From Streptomyces sp. NBC_00536 (GTDB lineage Bacteria; Actinomycetota; Actinomycetes; Streptomycetales; Streptomycetaceae), in assembly GCF_036346295.1 (NCBI RefSeq), contig NZ_CP107819.1, positions 5,642,001-5,706,000 on the forward strand: DNA of 64,000 nt, read 5' to 3'. Each line of letters begins with the position of its first letter. Position 1 is the stretch's first letter. The notes under the pieces were generated by a model. The model had not been told where the DNA came from, did not search any database, and was given only the letters and a program-made list of their open reading frames with translations. The position numbers and the translations under genes were made by a program. This document shows positions 35,554 to 43,826 of this stretch, in pieces.

Positions 35554-37206
35554 TCAGGCGGCCGGACCGGGCCGCACCCCGGCGGCCAGCCAGGACACCA
35601 CGTCCGCCGCCGTGTAGGGGGAGGCGTCCGGGGACAGCTCCGGCAGGAACGAGAGGTCCTTGCCGATGGTGACCAGCGGGGGTTCGACCCGGCCGCCCGG
35701 GCGGCGCTGGGCCAGGCCGATCGTGGCCAGCAGCCCGTTGCACAGGCACTGCCTGCCCTCGGTGGCCGCCGCGTCGCCGCCCTTGCGGACGTACGCCGCC
35801 ACCGGCTCGGCGGCGCACCGGTAGGCCAGGCCGCGCGGGCCGCGCACCGGCGTCCGCAGGAAGCCCAGGTCGCAGACCCGGCGCCGGGCGGCCGCCACCT
35901 CCGGGTCGGAGACCGTGCCCGCCAGCTCCGCCACCTTGAAGGGGAAGGCGGTCGGCGAGGCGGCCGGGTCGTTGCGCACCACCAGGGTTCCGGCGCGGGC
36001 CCGCTCCAGCAGTTCCTCGCGCAGGTGGCGGGCCATGCCGGACTCCTCGCACAGGGCGAAGGCGCTGCCGATCTGCACCCCGGCGGCGCCCTGGGCCCGC
36101 GCGGCGGCGAGCGCCTCCGGCGAGGCCTGGCCGCCCGCGAGCCAGAACGGCAGCCCGAGCGCGGCCATTTTGGCGAGATCGGGGTGGTCGCGCGGGCCGT
36201 AGACCGGTTCGCCCGCCCCGTCCAGGGTCATCGGACCGCGCGGCGGGGCGCTGTGGCCGCCGGCCGAACTGGTCTCGATGACGAAGCCGTCGGGCCGGGT
36301 GGCCGCGTCGCGGGCGAGGTAGGCAGCCAGCACCGGCAGCGACACGATCGCCAGGACTTTCGGGCGGCGCAGCGGGCCCGGCAGGTGTCCGGCGAGTGCC
36401 GCGTCAGGCAACGTTTGCCCCTCAAGGAGCGGCGTCCGGTGCGTGCTCTCGGCGTGCCGGCCGGAAGCGCTCGTACTGGACGTACTTGGGCTTTCGGCCG
36501 GTGCGGCGAGAGTGCGTGCCGGGCGTCGCGACGGGGCGAACGTTGCCTGACGCGGCGCTAGCAGGGCCCGCGGGTCGAAGAGGTGGTCCAGGGGTTCCTC
36601 GTCGCCCTCGACCCGGATCCGGGAGACGACGGGCTCGTAGCGGGCGAGGCGGGTCGCGAGCGCGGGGATGTGGCCGGGGACCCCGGCGCCGACGCAGACG
36701 TAGTCGGCGCCCGCCAGGATCGCGCCGAACATCGCGGGCGCGGTCGCCAGCTGGATCTTCTCCAGGTAGTTGATGCCGACGGTGCCCTCGTGACCCTCCT
36801 TGGCGAGCCACACCTCGACGAAGTTGCCGAGCACGGTGAGGACTTCGGCCTGGCCGCCGCCCGTGGCGCGCAGCCGCGGGGTGGTGCGCATCGGGGCGGT
36901 GTCCCCCGCGGCGCCGTCCTCGCGGAAGTAGCAGTCGAGCGCGGCCCGGGCCAGTTCGGGCAGCGGGAAGGCGGCGAGCGCGCGGCGCGCGTGGCCGCCG
37001 GGGTCGCCGGTCTGCAGGACGCGCGCGAGCACCACGTCGAGGGCGGTGCCGGACACGACGCCCAGCTGGCCGGTGCGGGCCACCGCGCGGGCCAGGCGCC
37101 AGCCGGAGACCCCGACGCCCATGCCGCCCTGGATCAGCCACGGGTAGGTGTCGGCCCCCGCGTTCGTGGGGGTGTCGGCGAGGGGCTGCTGTGCTGTCGC
37201 GGGCAT
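35554..37206 (-). CDS. Nitronate monooxygenase-like flavoprotein carrying an in-frame insertion
   Basis: 550 residues. A TIM-barrel FMN enzyme of the nitronate monooxygenase / 2-nitropropane dioxygenase family: PWLIQGGMGVGVSGWRLARA at the N-terminus, ADYVCVGAGVPGHIPALA, SSAGGHSAPPRG (catalytic His segment) and GLPFWLAGGQASPEAL followed by GAAGVQIGSAFALCEES (phosphate binding). It oxidises alkyl nitronates. Between FDPRALLA and LAGHLPGPLRRPKVLAI there are about 55 Ser/Arg/Thr-rich residues encoded by a 163-bp imperfect inverted repeat (36396-36558). The insertion keeps the frame, so the protein may still fold with an extra surface loop, but activity is uncertain. Confidence 0.85.
   Translation of the reverse strand: MPATAQQPLADTPTNAGADTYPWLIQGGMGVGVSGWRLARAVARTGQLGVVSGTALDVVLARVLQTGDPGGHARRALAAFPLPELARAALDCYFREDGAAGDTAPMRTTPRLRATGGGQAEVLTVLGNFVEVWLAKEGHEGTVGINYLEKIQLATAPAMFGAILAGADYVCVGAGVPGHIPALATRLARYEPVVSRIRVEGDEEPLDHLFDPRALLAPRQATFAPSRRPARTLAAPAESPSTSSTSASGRHAESTHRTPLLEGQTLPDAALAGHLPGPLRRPKVLAIVSLPVLAAYLARDAATRPDGFVIETSSAGGHSAPPRGPMTLDGAGEPVYGPRDHPDLAKMAALGLPFWLAGGQASPEALAAARAQGAAGVQIGSAFALCEESGMARHLREELLERARAGTLVVRNDPAASPTAFPFKVAELAGTVSDPEVAAARRRVCDLGFLRTPVRGPRGLAYRCAAEPVAAYVRKGGDAAATEGRQCLCNGLLATIGLAQRRPGGRVEPPLVTIGKDLSFLPELSPDASPYTAADVVSWLAAGVRPGPAA
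36396..36558. mobile_element. Long inverted-repeat (MITE-like) element inside the nitronate monooxygenase gene
   Basis: Arms 36396-36468 and 36490-36558 pair along almost their whole length around a 21-base loop. The outer ~26 bases (GCCGCGTCAGGCAACGTT core) match with two differences. After a short asymmetric bulge the inner ~38 bases match again, and nearly all differences are transitions that leave G-U pairs in RNA. The element is 163 bp, in frame with the host gene and encodes no protein. A target-site duplication is not obvious. The pattern fits a non-autonomous mobile palindrome selected to keep RNA pairing. Confidence 0.7.
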
Positions 37207-37392
37207 GTGTGTGCGTCCGTCCGTCCCGGTGCGGGGGTACCGAACCTACGGAACCGTAGGTTCGCTCCCGTTCAGTGTGAACCGGCCGGGGACGCCTGTC
37301 CGGCGCCGAAGGTCCCGCACCTGCGGGGAGCAGGTCCCGTACGAGTGCGGCCGTACGGCCATGGCGGCGGACGTGGACGTGGACATGGGACA

Positions 37393-37426
37393 GGGCCGCC
37401 CGGGAGGGTTTCCTCCCGGGCGGCCC
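37393..37426 (-). terminator. Terminator of the M4 metalloprotease gene
   Basis: A perfect 15-bp stem (GGGCCGCCCGGGAGG at 37393-37407 with 37412-37426) and a GTTT loop, 41 bases after the protease stop on the minus strand. Confidence 0.8.
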
Positions 37427-37467
37427 CGTGTTTCATGTCAGCCGGTGCTCATCTGCCCCCGTGGGGA

Positions 37468-39735
37468 TCAGAAGGTGAGCTTCCAGCTGTTGATGTAGCC
37501 GGTGTCGAGCGACGCCATGTCGGCGACGCGGAGCTTCCAGACGCCGTTGGCGACCTCGGAGGAGGCGTTCACGGTGAAGGACTGGACGATGTTGTCCGCG
37601 CTGCCGCCGGTGCGGTTGCGCAGGTTGTACACGCTGCCGTCGGGGGCGACGAGGTCGACCTTGAGGTCACCGACGTAGGTGTGGACGATGTTCACGTCGA
37701 CCTTGAGGGTGCTCGGGGCGTTGCCCGAACGCGACACGGTGATCGGCGACTCGACCGTCGAGTTGTCGTTGATCGTGTAGTCGTTCGTGTTCTCGAAGAC
37801 GTTCTGCTGGGTGGTGCCGACGGTCCAGGTGAAGGACGTCGTACCCGTCTTCGCGGCGGAGTCGGTCACCGTGACGGTCACGTTGGACGTGCCCGCGGTG
37901 GTCGGCGTACCCGAGATCAGACCGGTCGAGGCGCTGATCGACAGGCCGGCCGGGAGGCCGGTCGCCGCGTAGCTCAGCGCGCCCGCGTTGGTGCTGGTGG
38001 CCTGGACCTGCAGGTTCACCGCGGTGTTGATCTGGGTGTTCTGGTTGGCGATCGGGGTGACCGAGACACCGCTGGGGGCGGGACGCGATCCGACGGCGAT
38101 GCCGGCCCAGGCGTTGGCCACGTTGTTGTAGGTGACCGAGTTGGCGCCGTACAGGTCGGCCGCCGCCTGCAGGGTCGCCGTACGGGCGGCCGCGTAGTTG
38201 GTGTTCGACTTGAAGTAGCCGACCGTCAGGGCGCGGAACCAGATCTTCGCGGCGGCGTCGCGGCCTATCGCGGTGACCGGGAGGCCGTCCGAGGTGGGGG
38301 AGTCGTAGCTGACCCCGTTGATGACCTTGGCGCCGGAGCCCTCGGACATCAGGTAGAAGACGTGGTTGGCCGGGCCCGACGAGTAGTGCACGTCGAGGTT
38401 GCCGAGGCCGGAGTACCACGAGTCCTTGGACCCGCCGTCCTTGCTCGGCTTGTCCATGTAGCGCAGCGGGGTGCCGTCGCCGTTGATGTCGATCTTCTCG
38501 CCGACGAGGTAGTCGCCCACGTCGTTGGCGTTGTTGGCGTTGAACTCGACGGCCGACGACATGATGTCGGAGGTCGCCTCGTTCAGACCGCCGGGCTCAC
38601 CGCTGTAGGTCATGTTGCCGGTGACCGAGGTGAGGCCGTGGGTCATCTCGTGCGCGGCCACGTCGATGGACGTCAGCGGGTGCGTGTTGCTGGTGCCGTC
38701 GCCGTAGGTCATGCAGAAGCAGGAGTCGTCCCAGAACGCGTTGACGTACGCGTTGCCGTAGTGGACCCGGCTGTACGGGGCCACGCCGTCGTTGCGCAGG
38801 CCGTTGCGGCCGTGCACGTTCTTGTAGTAGTCCCACGTCAGCTGGGCGCCGTAGGCCGCGTCCGCACCGGCGGTCGCGCGGTTGGAGGCGGCGCCGTTGC
38901 CCCAGGTGTCGGTGGTGTTGGTGAAGAGGCTGCCGGTGCCGGACGAGCCGCCGTTGAGGTCGTAGGTCTTGTGGCCGCCGCGGCCCGCGTCGGTCAGCGT
39001 GTAGTTGCTGCCCGACTGCGAGGTGCCCAGGGTGACCTGGCCGCTGTACATCGTGTTGCCGATGCCCGACTCGATCTTCTGCCACTCGGTGATCTTGGCG
39101 CCGGTCTTGGCGTTGGTGACCACGTGCAGTTCGCTCGGGGTGCCGTCGCGCTGGACACCGCCGACGACGGTCTCGTAGGCGAGGACCGGGGCGCCTTCGG
39201 CGGCCCAGACCACCTTCTTGGCGCCCTTCGCGGCCTTGACGTCCTTGCCGCCCGCCGCGGACGCGGCGGAGAACGCCGTGCCCTCGGCCGCGGACGGGGT
39301 GACCGAGGCGGTGGTGTCGACCTTGATCTCGGCGTTGGTGGCCTTGGTGACGCTCTTGGTGACGCCGCCCTTGGCGTGGACGGTCAGGTCACCGCCGAGC
39401 ACCGGCAGGCCGCCGTAGGTGCGCTCGTAGGTGGTGTGGGTGGTGCCGTCCGCGTCCTTGACGACGTCGCGGACGATCAGCTTCTCCTGGTCGCCGAGGC
39501 CGAGGGCCTTGGCAGCCTGCGCGGTGGTCGAGTTGGCCTCGGACAGGAGCGTCGCACGCTCCGAAGCCGTCAGCTGGTATGCGGCCGCGCCCGGGTTGGG
39601 CTGGGCGGCGGTGCGGGCCTGCGACGCGGTGGCGTCGGCGGAGGCGGTACCGGACTGGATGCCGACGGCCAGCAGAGCGGCCGCAGCAACGAGAGCGCCG
39701 GCCGCGGTGGCACGCCGGTGGGGGGTGGGACTCAA
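37468..39735 (-). CDS. Secreted M4 (thermolysin-type) metalloprotease with Ig-like and P domains
   Basis: 755 residues. I chose TTG 39735 because AAGGAG lies 6 bases upstream; another in-frame TTG at 39753 is less well placed. A basic n-region and hydrophobic signal (ATAAGALVAAAALLAVGI) are followed by an FTP/PepSY propeptide (to ~200). The catalytic domain contains H362-EMT-H366 with the third zinc ligand Glu386 in GGLNEATSD, and AFWDDSCFCMTYGDG. After it come an Ig-like putative-binding module (VTPIANQNTQINTAVNLQVQ) and a C-terminal proprotein-convertase P domain (SVYNLRNRTGGSADNIVQSF). Exported and activated by prodomain cleavage; it degrades extracellular protein. Confidence 0.95.
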   Translation of the reverse strand: MSPTPHRRATAAGALVAAAALLAVGIQSGTASADATASQARTAAQPNPGAAAYQLTASERATLLSEANSTTAQAAKALGLGDQEKLIVRDVVKDADGTTHTTYERTYGGLPVLGGDLTVHAKGGVTKSVTKATNAEIKVDTTASVTPSAAEGTAFSAASAAGGKDVKAAKGAKKVVWAAEGAPVLAYETVVGGVQRDGTPSELHVVTNAKTGAKITEWQKIESGIGNTMYSGQVTLGTSQSGSNYTLTDAGRGGHKTYDLNGGSSGTGSLFTNTTDTWGNGAASNRATAGADAAYGAQLTWDYYKNVHGRNGLRNDGVAPYSRVHYGNAYVNAFWDDSCFCMTYGDGTSNTHPLTSIDVAAHEMTHGLTSVTGNMTYSGEPGGLNEATSDIMSSAVEFNANNANDVGDYLVGEKIDINGDGTPLRYMDKPSKDGGSKDSWYSGLGNLDVHYSSGPANHVFYLMSEGSGAKVINGVSYDSPTSDGLPVTAIGRDAAAKIWFRALTVGYFKSNTNYAAARTATLQAAADLYGANSVTYNNVANAWAGIAVGSRPAPSGVSVTPIANQNTQINTAVNLQVQATSTNAGALSYAATGLPAGLSISASTGLISGTPTTAGTSNVTVTVTDSAAKTGTTSFTWTVGTTQQNVFENTNDYTINDNSTVESPITVSRSGNAPSTLKVDVNIVHTYVGDLKVDLVAPDGSVYNLRNRTGGSADNIVQSFTVNASSEVANGVWKLRVADMASLDTGYINSWKLTF

Positions 39736-40114
39736 CGCAGACTCCTTCTGCAAGGGGGTTCCGGCGGCTGGGTGGGCCGCCGGGCAGAGCAGGCTGGTGC
39801 GCAGAACGGTCGAAGAGTGCCACCAACCGCGTTGGATGTCAGGGGCGCGTCAAAAGGTTGGCCAGAAACGGTTCGTTGTCCGAAGAGACGCGTCCGCTAT
39901 ACGAACTGTTCACCAACGTGTGCGCGATGTTGAGACGTTGATGTGGAACCGGGGAAACCGCCCGCTAACGAACGGACAACGAGAGGGCTCGTTAACCCGA
40001 ACGGCATTTAACGTACGGGTGTTTGTCGTACTGTTTCCCGGTGCGACAGATGTCCGTTGCCTGGGGAAGCCGCGGACATACGCCGTTGTCATAGTCCACG
40101 TGCCAGGGGGGCCC
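39736..40114. promoter_or_regulatory. Divergent control region of the protease and the polysaccharide locus
   Basis: A 379-base non-coding stretch that is AT-richer than its surroundings between 39840 and 40060. CGGACAACGA occurs in opposite orientations at 39873-39882 and 39975-39984, and a GTACG/CGTAC pair lies near 40014-40035. These may be regulator sites for the first polysaccharide gene. No coding frame is convincing. Confidence 0.35.
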
Positions 40115-41590
40115 ATGAGGCATGTCCATTTTCCTGCGCAAAGAGTGGCCGGTTCGGCTCAGGGGACAGCTGCGCCCGAGCGACGGCTCGGTGACAAAGC
40201 ACGCTGGTACCTGCCCGCCGCACTGACCGCGGACCTCCTCGGCGCGGCCGTGCCCGTCGGCCTGGTCTTCGAGGCCGCCGAGCAGGCCCGTCCCGCGTAC
40301 TGCGCGCTGGGCGCGGCCCTCGCCTGGGTCACCGTACAAGCCCTCCGCCGCCGTTATGCCTCCCGGCTGCTCGGAGAATCGCGCGGAGTCCTGCCCGTCG
40401 TGCACGACTGGCTGATTCTCATCGGAGTCCTCGCCGTGGCCCGCGTGGTGACGGACGAGAGCACCCCCCGCACGGCCGCCCTCGGGGCGCTGCTGCCCGC
40501 CCTGCTCGTCACCGTCGCCTGCCACAAGCTCACTTACCGGCACCTCTCCGGCGCCCGCCGGGAGGCCCAGGCCGTCAGCCGCGTCCTGGTGATCGGCGAA
40601 CCCGGCACCGCCGAGGAGGTCATCTCCCACCTCGCCGCGCGGACCGACCACCCGTACGTGGTCGTCGGCGTCGTGCCGGTCGGCCAGGGCTCGCTCGGCA
40701 GCGGCGCCCCGGTCGCGGCCCGGCTGGAGGCGCAGATGCCGCCCGTACCCGGTGGCGACGCCGAGGCCGTGCTCGGCGCCGTCCGCAGCCACCACGCGGA
40801 CCTGGTGCTCGTCGCCCCCGGCGCCCGGATGGCGGGGGAGCGGCTGCGCCGGATCTCCTGGGCCCTGCACGACGCCGGCCTCGAACTGGCCGTGTTCCCC
40901 GGGCTGGTGGAAATATCCGTCAAGCGGCTGGAGACGCTGAGCGCGGGCGGGCTCGCGGTGCTGCGGATCGCGCCGCCGGTCAGCCGGGGCATCCAGCCCG
41001 TGCTGAAGTCCGTACTCGACCGGGCCGGGGCCGCGCTCGGGCTGCTGCTGCTGTCCCCGCTGTTCCTCGGACTGGCGCTGGCGATACGGTTCGGCTCCCG
41101 CGGCCCGGCCTTCTACAGCCAGCGCCGGATCGGCCGCGGCGGCGCCCCCTTCGTGATGTGGAAGTTCCGCACGATGGTGACCGACGCCGATGCGAAGAAG
41201 GCCGAACTCGCGGGCGTCAACGAGAACGACGGCCTGATGTTCAAGATGCGCCGCGACCCCCGGGTGACCCGGATCGGCCGCGTCCTGCGCCGGACCTCGC
41301 TCGACGAACTGCCCCAGCTGCTCAATGTGCTGACGGGGGACATGTCGCTGGTCGGCCCGCGCCCGCCGCTGCCGGAGGAGGTGGCGCGCTACGACGAGGT
41401 CGAACTGCGCCGGCTGACCGTGCGCCCCGGCATGACCGGCCTGTGGCAGATCAGCGGACGGTCCGACCTGTCCTGGGACGAAACGATCCAGCTCGATCTG
41501 CAGTACGTCGACAACTGGTCCTTCACCAGCGATGTCGACGTCGTGGCCCGTACGTTCCGCGCCGTCGTCGACGGTCGCGGAGCGTACTGA
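40115..41590 (+). CDS. Priming sugar-phosphate transferase for exopolysaccharide (polyisoprenyl-phosphate type)
   Basis: 491 residues from ATG 40115, after a G-rich ribosome binding site. It transfers the first hexose-1-phosphate to undecaprenyl phosphate. The N-terminal half has four or five hydrophobic segments and a CoA-binding-like domain ([19 protein letters not shown]). The C-terminal bacterial-sugar-transferase domain has [60 protein letters not shown] and [12 protein letters not shown] followed by [20 protein letters not shown]. This is the WcaJ/CpsE architecture. It is the first gene of the polysaccharide locus; its end is 16 bases from the convergent fcl gene. Confidence 0.92.
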   Translation: MRHVHFPAQRVAGSAQGTAAPERRLGDKARWYLPAALTADLLGAAVPVGLVFEAAEQARPAYCALGAALAWVTVQALRRRYASRLLGESRGVLPVVHDWLILIGVLAVARVVTDESTPRTAALGALLPALLVTVACHKLTYRHLSGARREAQAVSRVLVIGEPGTAEEVISHLAARTDHPYVVVGVVPVGQGSLGSGAPVAARLEAQMPPVPGGDAEAVLGAVRSHHADLVLVAPGARMAGERLRRISWALHDAGLELAVFPGLVEISVKRLETLSAGGLAVLRIAPPVSRGIQPVLKSVLDRAGAALGLLLLSPLFLGLALAIRFGSRGPAFYSQRRIGRGGAPFVMWKFRTMVTDADAKKAELAGVNENDGLMFKMRRDPRVTRIGRVLRRTSLDELPQLLNVLTGDMSLVGPRPPLPEEVARYDEVELRRLTVRPGMTGLWQISGRSDLSWDETIQLDLQYVDNWSFTSDVDVVARTFRAVVDGRGAY

Positions 41591-41606
41591 GGCCTTGCGG
41601 ATGCGA

Positions 41607-42572
41607 TCAGTTCCCGGCCTGGGTGTTCTCCGCTTGGGAATCCAGCCACCACCGGTAGGTGGACGTGATGCCCTCGCGCAGCCCGATGCCCGGCTTCCAG
41701 CCCAGCGACGTCAGCCGGGTCACGTCGAGCAGCTTGCGCGGGGTCCCGTCCGGCTTGGACGTGTCCCAGGCGAGCCGGCCCCGGAAGCCGGTCACCTCGG
41801 CGACCGTCTCGGCCAGCGCCTTGATGGTGAGGTCCTCGCCGCAGCCGATGTTGACCGGCTCGTCCCCGTCGTAGGACGCCAGCAGCACGGCGCAGGCGGC
41901 CGCGAGGTCGTCCACGTGCAGGAACTCCCGGCGCGGGGTGCCCGAACCCCACAGCGCGACCTCGTCCTTGCCCGCGGCCGCCGCCTCGTGGAAGCGCCGG
42001 ATCAGGGCGGGCAGGACGTGCGAGGACTCCAGGTCGAAGTTGTCGCCCGGACCGTAGAGGTTCGTCGGCATGGCCGAGATGTACGAGGCCCCGTACTGCT
42101 TGCGGTACGACTGCACCTGGACGATGCCCGCGATCTTGGCCAGCGCGTACGCCTCGTTGGTCGGCTCCAGCGGACCGGTCAGCAGCGCGTCCTCGCTGAT
42201 CGGCTGCGGCGCCAGCTTCGGGTAGATGCAGGAGGACCCGAGGAACAGCAGCCGCCCCACACCGGCGTCGTGCGCACCGGCGATCACGCTCAGCTGGATC
42301 CTGAGGTTGTCCTCCAGGAACTGCACCGGGTAGGTGCTGTTGGCCATGATCCCGCCGACCTTGGCGGCCGCCAGGACGACGGCGTCCGGGCGGACGTCCT
42401 TCAGGTACGCGGCGGTCGCGCCGGCGTCGCGCAGGTCGAGGTCCGCACGCCCCCGGGTGAGCACCTCGTGGCCGTCGGCGGTGAGCCGCCGGGCGACCGC
42501 GGACCCGACGAGGCCGCGGTGGCCGGCGACGAAGACGCGGGCGTGCGGGGGCAGGAGCAGCGAACTTGTCAT
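41607..42572 (-). CDS. fcl: GDP-L-fucose synthase
   Basis: 321 residues from ATG 42572. An SDR-family epimerase/reductase that turns GDP-4-keto-6-deoxy-mannose into GDP-L-fucose with NADPH. Evidence: [19 protein letters not shown] for the nucleotide-binding loop, [35 protein letters not shown] with the catalytic Ser, [11 protein letters not shown] (YxxxK) and [20 protein letters not shown]. All are typical of WcaG/Fcl. It is divergent from gmd, the enzyme of the preceding step, across 102 bases. Confidence 0.95.
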   Translation of the reverse strand: MTSSLLLPPHARVFVAGHRGLVGSAVARRLTADGHEVLTRGRADLDLRDAGATAAYLKDVRPDAVVLAAAKVGGIMANSTYPVQFLEDNLRIQLSVIAGAHDAGVGRLLFLGSSCIYPKLAPQPISEDALLTGPLEPTNEAYALAKIAGIVQVQSYRKQYGASYISAMPTNLYGPGDNFDLESSHVLPALIRRFHEAAAAGKDEVALWGSGTPRREFLHVDDLAAACAVLLASYDGDEPVNIGCGEDLTIKALAETVAEVTGFRGRLAWDTSKPDGTPRKLLDVTRLTSLGWKPGIGLREGITSTYRWWLDSQAENTQAGN

Positions 42573-42606
42573 ACCGGCGATGATGCCAGCAGCGGGGCGC
42601 GCCCCG

Positions 42607-42650
42607 CTCACCAGAACCAGGCGCACCAGCACCAGACTCACCAGAACCAG
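42607..42650. repeat. Direct repeat in the fcl-gmd divergent promoter
   Basis: CTCACCAGAACCAG is present at 42607-42620 and 42637-42650, and shorter CACCAG units fill the space between. It is the main structure in the 102-base region controlling both GDP-fucose genes. Confidence 0.5.
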
Positions 42651-42674
42651 AACGAAACGAACCAGGGGATCCAC

Positions 42675-43688
42675 ATGGGCAAGACCGCACTGATCACCGG
42701 AGTCACCGGGCAGGACGGCTCGTACCTCGCCGAGCTCCTGCTCTCCAAGGGCTACACGGTGCACGGCCTCGTGCGGCGGTCGTCCAGCTTCAACACCGAG
42801 CGCATCGACCACGTCTACCAGGACCCGCAGACCGCCAACCGGTCCTTCGTCCTGCACCACGCCGACCTCTCGGACGGCGTCGCCCTCGTGAACCTGCTCC
42901 GTGACATACGGCCGGACGAGGTCTACAACCTCGGCGCCCAGTCCCATGTCCGGGTCTCCTTCGACGCCCCGCTCTACACCGGTGACGTGACGGGCCTCGG
43001 CGCGCTGCGCCTGCTGGAGGCCATCCGGGCCAGCGGCGTCGACACCCGGATCTACCAGGCCTCCTCCTCGGAGATGTTCGGCGCCACCCCGCCGCCGCAG
43101 AACGAGCACACCCCGTTCCACCCGCGCAGCCCGTACGGCGCCGCCAAGGTCTTCGCGTACTGGACCACGGTGAACTACCGCGAGGCCTACGGGATGTTCG
43201 CGGTGAACGGCATCCTCTTCAACCACGAGTCCCCGCGCCGCGGCGAGACCTTCGTGACCCGCAAGATCACCCGCGCGGTGGCCCGGATCAAGGCGGGCCT
43301 CCAGGACCACCTGTACCTGGGCAACCTGGACGCCGTGCGCGACTGGGGCTACGCGCCCGAATACGTCGACGCGATGTGGCGGATGCTCCAGCAGGACGAG
43401 CCGACCGACTACGTCGTGGCCACGGGAGTCGCCGCCACCGTCCGCGAGTTCGTCGAGGCCTCCTTCGGCCACGCGGGGCTCGACTGGAACGAGCACGTGC
43501 GCTACGACCCCAAGTACGAGCGCCCCAGCGAGGTCGACGCCCTCATCGGCGACGCGAGCAAGGCGCACGCACTGCTCGGCTGGAAGCCGACGGTCCTCGT
43601 CCAGGAACTGGCCCGGATCATGGTGGACGCCGACGTGCGCCAGGTGGAGGACCAACTCGCGGGCGCCACCATCCGCATAGACCGCTGA
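42675..43688 (+). CDS. gmd: GDP-mannose 4,6-dehydratase
   Basis: 337 residues from ATG 42675, with AGGGGAT upstream. It dehydrates GDP-D-mannose to GDP-4-keto-6-deoxy-D-mannose using bound NADP. Signatures: [62 protein letters not shown] and [12 protein letters not shown] (YxxxK). With fcl it supplies GDP-L-fucose to the locus; GDP-mannose synthesis genes are not in the window. Confidence 0.96.
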   Translation: MGKTALITGVTGQDGSYLAELLLSKGYTVHGLVRRSSSFNTERIDHVYQDPQTANRSFVLHHADLSDGVALVNLLRDIRPDEVYNLGAQSHVRVSFDAPLYTGDVTGLGALRLLEAIRASGVDTRIYQASSSEMFGATPPPQNEHTPFHPRSPYGAAKVFAYWTTVNYREAYGMFAVNGILFNHESPRRGETFVTRKITRAVARIKAGLQDHLYLGNLDAVRDWGYAPEYVDAMWRMLQQDEPTDYVVATGVAATVREFVEASFGHAGLDWNEHVRYDPKYERPSEVDALIGDASKAHALLGWKPTVLVQELARIMVDADVRQVEDQLAGATIRIDR

Positions 43689-43826
43689 ACTGTGTGTCGT
43701 AACGCCACACGCCTCACTTACAGTTTGCCGTGTTCCGGTCATGCCCACCCGGGCGTGACCGGGTCGTTCCCGCCGAATGCGGATAGTTCCAGCCAAATGA
43801 AACCGGGCCATTGCCCTGGGGGGCTC

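Noticed and set aside
36583..39933. Plus-strand open frame of over 1,100 codons
   Set aside because: Fully antisense to the M4 protease and nitronate monooxygenase genes; the translation is low-complexity Val/Gly/Arg/Asp.
42607..42650. CTCACCAGAACCAG pair with 30-base period considered as a CRISPR remnant
   Set aside because: Two copies only, and the interval is itself made of CACCAG units in a promoter region.
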